Program-made: the position numbers and the translations under genes
Shown here: piece by piece, positions 15,957-21,030 of the stretch
Layout of the letters: each line of letters starts with the position of its first letter
How positions within the stretch are numbered: the stretch's first letter is position 1
The notes under the pieces: generated by a model
Told to the model about the DNA's origin: nothing
Databases searched by the model: none
Seen by the model: only the letters and a program-made list of their open reading frames with translations
DNA from: Gemmatimonadota bacterium
GTDB taxonomy: Bacteria > Gemmatimonadota > Gemmatimonadetes > Longimicrobiales > RSA9
DNA: 23,832 nt
Direction of reading: 5' to 3'
NCBI GenBank assembly: GCA_012027055.1
Contig: VEPF01000192.1
Span: forward strand, 453 to 24,284

Positions 15957-16832
15957 TCACTTCGGCCGGGACGGCCGCAGGGTGCGGACGAAGAAGCTGT
16001 CCATGGCCGGCCGGGTGATGTTCAGGGCGTCCGAGTAGGCGACGTCGTGATCGGCACCCTCGACGCGCACGTAGTTCACGTCCCGCGCACCCGCCGCCTT
16101 CATCTTTTCAATGAAAGCATCGACCAGCTCCACGCGCACGATGGGATCTGCCGTGCCCTGGAGCAGCAGCATCGGCGGTGCGTCCCTGGTGATGTAGCCG
16201 ATCGGCCAGAACTCCGGTTTCTGCCGCTCCGCGGGCTGGCGGGCGCCGCCCTCGGTGGGAGTCGATCCCGCGGCCACCACGTTCACGTTCCCCGAGACGC
16301 CCTGCCAGTCGCAGTCCTCGCCATCCAGCCCGGCGGATTCCGGCACCAGCGCTGCCATCATTACCAGGTGCGCGCCCGCGGAATGGCCGTAGGCGCCGAT
16401 CCGGTCCGGGTCCACACCCAGCTCCCGCGCGTGCGCCCGCACCCACTTCACGGCGCACTTCACGTCCGCCACCGCAGTGGGGAACGGCGCCTCCCGCGTG
16501 AGCCGGTACTCGACGGAGGTGGTGACGTAACCCTGCCTGGCGTAGTCGAGCAGCAGGCCCTGGTAGACCGCGTCGGTCTTCGACCCGGCCGCCCAGCCAC
16601 CCCCGTGCACGATCACGATGGCGGGCCGGAGCCCGCTGCTCGTCCGGGGCGGCAGCGCCAGGTCCAGGCGGAAGGCCTTGCTCTCGCCCGAGCGGTAGGG
16701 CACGTCGCTGAATACCTGGATCTGCTGAGTGGCTCCGGGGATCGCCGGTGAGCCGGCGGGGCTGGCGTGGCAGCCGCTGATCGCGAACAGCACTCCGACC
16801 GCGGCGCTCGCAGGCACACACCTGGTTCGCAT
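15957..16832 (-). CDS. Lipoprotein alpha/beta-hydrolase esterase (acetyl-/feruloyl-esterase-like)
   Basis: This 291-residue hydrolase is probably anchored to an envelope membrane. The signal ends with lipobox AISGC (Cys21). The oxyanion motif HGGGW is at 76-80, the nucleophile elbow GHSAG gives Ser151, and Asp229 (GTADP) and His262 (ADHDVAY) complete the triad. This pattern is shared by the BD-FAE and hormone-sensitive-lipase-like esterases found in hemicellulose loci, which remove acetyl or feruloyl groups. The exact ester is not readable. It lies 84 bp downstream of the beta-propeller gene on the same strand, with a 10-bp hairpin between them. The ribosome site is weak (GGGAA about ten bases upstream). 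De-esterification would open arabinoxylan or pectin to the neighbouring arabinofuranosidases; that link is inference. Confidence 0.9.
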   Translation of the reverse strand: MRTRCVPASAAVGVLFAISGCHASPAGSPAIPGATQQIQVFSDVPYRSGESKAFRLDLALPPRTSSGLRPAIVIVHGGGWAAGSKTDAVYQGLLLDYARQGYVTTSVEYRLTREAPFPTAVADVKCAVKWVRAHARELGVDPDRIGAYGHSAGAHLVMMAALVPESAGLDGEDCDWQGVSGNVNVVAAGSTPTEGGARQPAERQKPEFWPIGYITRDAPPMLLLQGTADPIVRVELVDAFIEKMKAAGARDVNYVRVEGADHDVAYSDALNITRPAMDSFFVRTLRPSRPK

Positions 16833-16870
16833 TGAAATCGTTCCCGTGGTTTCTGGAATCGCTGGGACCG

Positions 16871-16900
16871 CCGGGGCACCCGCCCGCGCAGGTGCCCCGG
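16871..16900 (-). terminator. 10-bp hairpin in the propeller-esterase intergenic gap
   Basis: CCGGGGCACC (16871-16880) pairs perfectly with GGTGCCCCGG (16891-16900). It follows the propeller gene's stop by 16 nt and precedes the esterase start by 38 nt. No T-tract follows. It may partly terminate transcription or stabilise the upstream message, lowering esterase expression. Confidence 0.55.
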
Positions 16901-16916
16901 CCGCAGCCCCGCCGGC

Positions 16917-18545
16917 TCAGGATCCGGCCGGCGTGATCTCCAGGTAATCGATGTCGAGGGCGTACTCGCCGCCCAGTATATCGATGGCGTTGTCGCCGGC
17001 GCGGAGCTCGGCGGTCACCCGCAGCAGCTTCCGTTCGCCGGTGCCGCGCGTCCCGAGATCGACCGCCCGCCGCGCGGCCCGTGCCGGATCGGCCGGCGCC
17101 GTGGCTACCGAGCCTGCCACCAGGGTGCCGTTCACCGAGAGTCGGGGCGTGGCCTCGAAGCCGATGCCCGCATACTCCACGGTCAGGGCATACCTGCCAG
17201 CCGTCGCCCTGTGCACCAGGAAGCTCAGCTTGCCCACGTCCTTGGCGCCCAGGCGGGATTTCGCGCCGTTCGACATCGAACCGTCACGCATGATGGCCGA
17301 GCCCTTCTGCCCGGCGCTTTCCGCCTCGTAGCGGTTGAAGTTGATCGGGGCGACGTTGAACAGGATCTCGTTGGCGCCCGCGTTGTTCCTGCGGGCGGCA
17401 TCCGCCGAGGCGCTCGAGGTGACGTGCAGGAACTGGCCGTCGGGCCGCCGTACCAGCGCCTGCGTCCAGCCGGCGCGGTTGTTGCCCAGCTTCTGCACCG
17501 GCGTGGGCGCCTCCCACCACGGCCCCACGCCCAGGTTGTTGTTCCAGAAGATGGTGTTGCCGGCTTCATCCCGGCCCGGCCCGTCCAGGCTGCGTGACGT
17601 CACCGCGATGATGCCATTGGGCCCGCCGACCGGGAACCAGAATACGTTCGGGGTGCTCTCCGGGTACCGGCCGCTCATGGTCTGGACCGGCGTGCCGCGA
17701 TCCGTCGGGGAACCCCAGTCCAGCCCGTCCTTGCTGAACTTCAGGTATACCTGCATGTGGACGGGGCCCTCGACGTCCTCGTGGTTGTACACATACCGGC
17801 CGTCCGGCAACCGGTCGATGATCACCATTCCCGGCCGCTCCACTCCCCCGGGGATCGCGACGTCGAACACCAGCGGACCCCACGTCTTGCCGCCGTCCTT
17901 CGAGACCTTGTGCCCCAGCAGCTGGTTGTAGCCTTCCCTCTTGTGCATTTCGTCCGAGTAGAACTCCACGAAGGTGCCGTCGTCCAGGATCTGGAGGTTG
18001 GGCTCCCATATGGGCTCGGCGCCCGGGGCCTCGGCGTAGGTGCTGACGTACTTCCAGCTCCGGCCGAAATCGCCGGAGGTGAACAGCCGCAGGGACATCT
18101 TCTCCGTGCCGCGCCCGGGCGGCGGCTGCTGGCAGACCGTGCTCGCCGAGAGCAGCACCGTCCCGGCCGGGATGCCGTGCTGGGTGCGGGGCATCTCGGT
18201 GAGATGCGGCTGCCAGTGCAGCTCGCAGCGCGGGCGGTCCGTCACCACCGGGTCCTGCGCGTTGGCGACGAAGTGCCAGCTGGAGCCCTGGTCGGTCGAT
18301 TCCCAGATCGGGATGCCTTCCCAGCCGTTGGCCTCGTAGGCCAGCAGCATCCGGCCGTTGTCGGCCGGGTTGCTCTGGTGCTTGAGCACCACCACCGTGG
18401 CGTAGGCCTGGCCATCGGCGATCTTCGTGCCGACCGCCGCGGGCGTCCCGGGCTGCTGGGCGGCAACGGCCACCGCTCCCGCCAGGCCCAACGCCAGGCA
18501 GGTGCCGATGGACAGCGAAACGAAGCGTAGCGGATTCATCGACAT
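16917..18545 (-). CDS. Exported Asp-box beta-propeller hydrolase (GH93/sialidase-like) with C-terminal CBM
   Basis: This 542-residue exported protein has a Sec signal ending VAAQ (about residue 30). The start at 18545 has GGGAG eight bases upstream; the alternative ATG six bases later is too far from it. Four Asp-box-like motifs mark a six-bladed sialidase-type propeller: STDQGSSW (83-90), SGDFGRSW (157-164), SKDGGKTW (215-222) and SKDGLDW (271-277). Glu181 in WEPN and Glu256 in NHED are possible catalytic residues. From about 404 (NRYEAESAG) a beta-sandwich resembling CBM6/CBM35 modules follows. No FRIP-type sialidase arginine motif is obvious. With three other arabinose-linked genes nearby, exo-arabinanase of family GH93 is the best guess. 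Other propeller families remain possible. The acyl esterase follows on the same strand. Confidence 0.78.
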   Translation of the reverse strand: MSMNPLRFVSLSIGTCLALGLAGAVAVAAQQPGTPAAVGTKIADGQAYATVVVLKHQSNPADNGRMLLAYEANGWEGIPIWESTDQGSSWHFVANAQDPVVTDRPRCELHWQPHLTEMPRTQHGIPAGTVLLSASTVCQQPPPGRGTEKMSLRLFTSGDFGRSWKYVSTYAEAPGAEPIWEPNLQILDDGTFVEFYSDEMHKREGYNQLLGHKVSKDGGKTWGPLVFDVAIPGGVERPGMVIIDRLPDGRYVYNHEDVEGPVHMQVYLKFSKDGLDWGSPTDRGTPVQTMSGRYPESTPNVFWFPVGGPNGIIAVTSRSLDGPGRDEAGNTIFWNNNLGVGPWWEAPTPVQKLGNNRAGWTQALVRRPDGQFLHVTSSASADAARRNNAGANEILFNVAPINFNRYEAESAGQKGSAIMRDGSMSNGAKSRLGAKDVGKLSFLVHRATAGRYALTVEYAGIGFEATPRLSVNGTLVAGSVATAPADPARAARRAVDLGTRGTGERKLLRVTAELRAGDNAIDILGGEYALDIDYLEITPAGS

Positions 18546-18665
18546 GCAGGATTCTCCCGGCGGGGCAGCCCCGCCAGTTGGCGCGTGTGGGCACCGCGGA
18601 TGCGGGTCTCAGCCCGGTATGCCAAAGCCGGCACGCAGGGTTGGAGCGGAATGGGGTGACTGGCC

Positions 18666-18694
18666 ACGATACGAGCGCCCCCTGCTCCGGTCAA
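18666..18694 (-). promoter_or_regulatory. Promoter of the propeller-esterase unit
   Basis: On the minus strand TTGACC (18694-18689) and TATCGT (18671-18666) are separated by exactly 17 bases, a good sigma-70-type match. The transcript would start near 18659 and have a leader of roughly 115 nt before the ATG at 18545. Confidence 0.6.
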
Positions 18695-18752
18695 GCGAGG
18701 CAACGCGCAGCCCGGAACGGCGAACCGCCGGCCCACTCTTCGTGCGCATTGA

Positions 18753-18802
18753 CACGCGGTCTTCGCGAATCGGCCGCGCGGATGCGCGCGGTATCTTGTA
18801 CC
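18753..18802 (+). promoter_or_regulatory. Shared 50-bp upstream element, copy 1 (before CBM9-like gene)
   Basis: This block matches 20945-20994 at 42 of 50 positions without gaps. The last 14 bases, CGGTATCTTGTACC, are identical. It ends 63 nt before the CBM9-like ATG. TATCTT could be a -10 hexamer, and GGTA-N5-TACC is a small inverted repeat. It may be a promoter with an operator that co-regulates this gene and the GH54 gene. Confidence 0.65.
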
Positions 18803-18865
18803 ATGCACCAGAGCGTGCTGAGAGCGAAGCCCACGTCAGTCCGCCGAGCTGAGGAGCGTCTCCAT

Positions 18866-19600
18866 ATGAAGACGATGATCGGAGTGACGGTTGCCTTGTT
18901 CCTCCTGTCCGGCAGCCAGGGTGTGTTCTGTCAGACGGCAGCGCAGCGGCCCCGTTACGAGGTTCGGAGGGCCGTGGCGCCGGTCACCATCGACGGCCTC
19001 GTGAACGAAGCGGAGTGGTCGCAGGCGAGCCCGGCCGTCGAGTTCATCTTCCCCTGGGCGCAACAGACCGGGGCGAAGCAGAAGACGCACGCCCGGCTGC
19101 TCTGGGACGATGCCAACCTCTATGTCGCCTACGAAGTCGAGGACACCGACATCGTCGCGCAGTTCACCGAACGGGACGCCTGGGTGTACCGCGACGATAC
19201 CGTGGAGATCTTCCTGAACGTCCGGCCCGCGCAGCTCGCCGGGTACTACGCCATCGAGCTCAACGTGCGGGGCGCGCTGATGGACTACTTCTGCGCCGAT
19301 GCCCAGTTCTACATCAGGAAGTTCCAGATGGAGGGCGTCAGGCAGGGCATCCAGATCGACGGTACCCTCAATCAGAGCGAGGACCGGGACCGCGGCTGGA
19401 GCGGCGAGCTGGCCATTCCCTGGGACAACTTCTCGGACATGGCCAGGGCACCGCAGGCGGGAACCGTGTTCACTGCCAACCTGAATCGCTGGGACGGCGT
19501 GGAGCCCAACCGCCGCCTGAGCGTGTGGGCCGACTCCAAACTGGAACGGCCGCACCCCCATGCCCCAGCCCAGTTCGGCGACCTGGTGTTCGTGAATTAG
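18866..19600 (+). CDS. Exported CBM9-like carbohydrate-binding protein
   Basis: This 244-residue protein has a signal peptide ending FCQ (residues 1-23); GAGGAG lies about nine bases before the ATG. The rest is a single CBM9/DOMON-like beta-sandwich. VTIDGLVNEAEW (40-51), LLWDDANLYVAYEVEDTDI and YRDDTVEIFLNVRP are the usual family blocks, followed by YYAIELNVRGALMDYF. No catalytic module is attached, so the protein probably binds sugar or a glycan end on its own. It lies 52 bp before the GH5-like gene, whose expression is likely coupled to it. The shared 50-bp element lies upstream. Confidence 0.85.
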   Translation: MKTMIGVTVALFLLSGSQGVFCQTAAQRPRYEVRRAVAPVTIDGLVNEAEWSQASPAVEFIFPWAQQTGAKQKTHARLLWDDANLYVAYEVEDTDIVAQFTERDAWVYRDDTVEIFLNVRPAQLAGYYAIELNVRGALMDYFCADAQFYIRKFQMEGVRQGIQIDGTLNQSEDRDRGWSGELAIPWDNFSDMARAPQAGTVFTANLNRWDGVEPNRRLSVWADSKLERPHPHAPAQFGDLVFVN

Positions 19601-19652
19601 ACCGAAGGCGGCTCCGGAGCGCCGTCACGTTCCAACCAGCCCTGGAGGGACC

Positions 19653-20879
19653 ATGAAGACACCTGTGATGCTGCTGCTTGGTATGGCCATCGCGTTCGCT
19701 GCTGGCGGCGCGCACGCCCAGCAGTCGCCCAGCGACTACAGCAATATCCGCGGCGTCAATTACGGGATGCAGGCCGATACGGTGCAGCTGGTGCGCGAGC
19801 TGGGCTATGCCAAGCGCCTGAACCTCAACAGCACGCGGATCTGGCTCAGCTACCAGGCGTACCAGCGCGACCCGAAGGCTTACATCGACCGGCTGCGGAC
19901 CTACATCCGGATCAGCCATCGGCTGGGCTTCACCACCATGCCGATCCTGTGGAACGGGAACAGCCTCGATCCCGCCACCCTGAAGAGCGATTTCCGCGCG
20001 ACCGGAGACGCGTACGTGAAGGGGATCGTCGATGCGGTGAAGGATGAGCCCGGACTCCTCATGTGGGACATCATGAACGAGCCGCTCTGGAACGACTACG
20101 TCAATGCGGCGCCCGCGGACGCAAAGCAGCAGCGGATCGACGAGATCTTCGCCTTCACCCGCTACTACGTGACCTACGTCAAGAAGCTCGACCCGAAGAC
20201 GCCCACCACGGTCGGACACGTGATCCCGGAGCATCTGAAGGGCGAGGCGGACCTCGTGGACGTGCTCGGTTTCCACGACTACACCGGCCTGCGCTCGACC
20301 ATCGAGGCATCCTACGACACGGCCGCAGCGTATGCGGCCAAGTACAAGAAGCCGATGATGAACACGGAGACCGGCTGCATCGCCCGGGCGAATCCGTACG
20401 ACCTGGTGCTGCAGATCTCCGAAGAAAAGCACACGGGCTGGTACATCTTCAACCTGATGGTCTCGGGCTACTGGGGCGAGATCCACGGCATCTTCTATCC
20501 GGACGGCACCATCCGCGATCCAGCCATCGTCGCCGCCATAATGGGGTTCTACCGGAACCGGAACCTGGAAACGATCATCAGGCCCATGCCGAACCGGGAA
20601 GGACACGTTACCGATGCCATCAAGGGCATCGAAGCAGCCCTGAACGACAATCCGAGCACCTTCCGCTACACCGCCAACTCGATCGACAAGCTCCTGGACG
20701 CGGCAGAGTACGCGGCGAACCTGCTCGAATCCGCAGAGATGGTGCCGATGAACGTGCCGCCCACCGCGCAGATCAAGTTCTGGCGCGGGCAGGCACCCGA
20801 GAAGCGCGACCGTGCGGCCATCCGCGCGTTCACGTATGAGCTGGGCCAGACACTGAAGAAGCACAACCAGCTCTACTGA
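19653..20879 (+). CDS. Exported GH5-like clan-A glycoside hydrolase
   Basis: This 408-residue exported TIM-barrel enzyme has a strong GGAGGG site just before the ATG and a signal ending AHAQ (residue 23). RGVNYG (33-38) resembles the first barrel strand of GH5 enzymes. Glu143 in WDIMNEPL is the probable acid/base, HDY (208-210) lies on the strand-6 region, and Glu239 in MMNTETGC is the nucleophile. The arrangement fits retaining clan GH-A families such as GH5 (mannanase, glucanase or exo-acting types); the exact subfamily is not clear. Residues about 300-408 form a helical tail outside the usual barrel. It lies directly downstream of the CBM9-like gene and probably shares its transcript. It ends 151 bp before the GH54 gene. 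Confidence 0.85.
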   Translation: MKTPVMLLLGMAIAFAAGGAHAQQSPSDYSNIRGVNYGMQADTVQLVRELGYAKRLNLNSTRIWLSYQAYQRDPKAYIDRLRTYIRISHRLGFTTMPILWNGNSLDPATLKSDFRATGDAYVKGIVDAVKDEPGLLMWDIMNEPLWNDYVNAAPADAKQQRIDEIFAFTRYYVTYVKKLDPKTPTTVGHVIPEHLKGEADLVDVLGFHDYTGLRSTIEASYDTAAAYAAKYKKPMMNTETGCIARANPYDLVLQISEEKHTGWYIFNLMVSGYWGEIHGIFYPDGTIRDPAIVAAIMGFYRNRNLETIIRPMPNREGHVTDAIKGIEAALNDNPSTFRYTANSIDKLLDAAEYAANLLESAEMVPMNVPPTAQIKFWRGQAPEKRDRAAIRAFTYELGQTLKKHNQLY

Positions 20880-20944
20880 TCCACGAGCCGCTTCCAATCA
20901 GCCGCGTCCCGGTGTCGGGCTCGACGCAGGGACGCGCGCGTGGG

Positions 20945-20994
20945 CACGCGGCCCGCGCGAATTGTCCGCACGGACGCCCGCGGTATCTTGTACC
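20945..20994 (+). promoter_or_regulatory. Shared 50-bp upstream element, copy 2 (before GH54 gene)
   Basis: Second copy of the element at 18753-18802 (42/50 identical, ungapped), ending 36 nt before the GH54 ATG. TTGTCC (20962-20967) and TATCTT (20984-20989) with a 16-base spacer could form a promoter. The -35 bases are among those that differ from copy 1. Confidence 0.65.
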
Positions 20995-21030
20995 GGCTGC
21001 CCACTCCGGGAACCCGACCCTGGTGAGAAC

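Noticed and set aside
18749..18754. TTGACA as a -35 for the CBM9-like gene
   Set aside because: The bases 17 nt downstream are GC-only and give no -10; the TATCTT further down is too far away.
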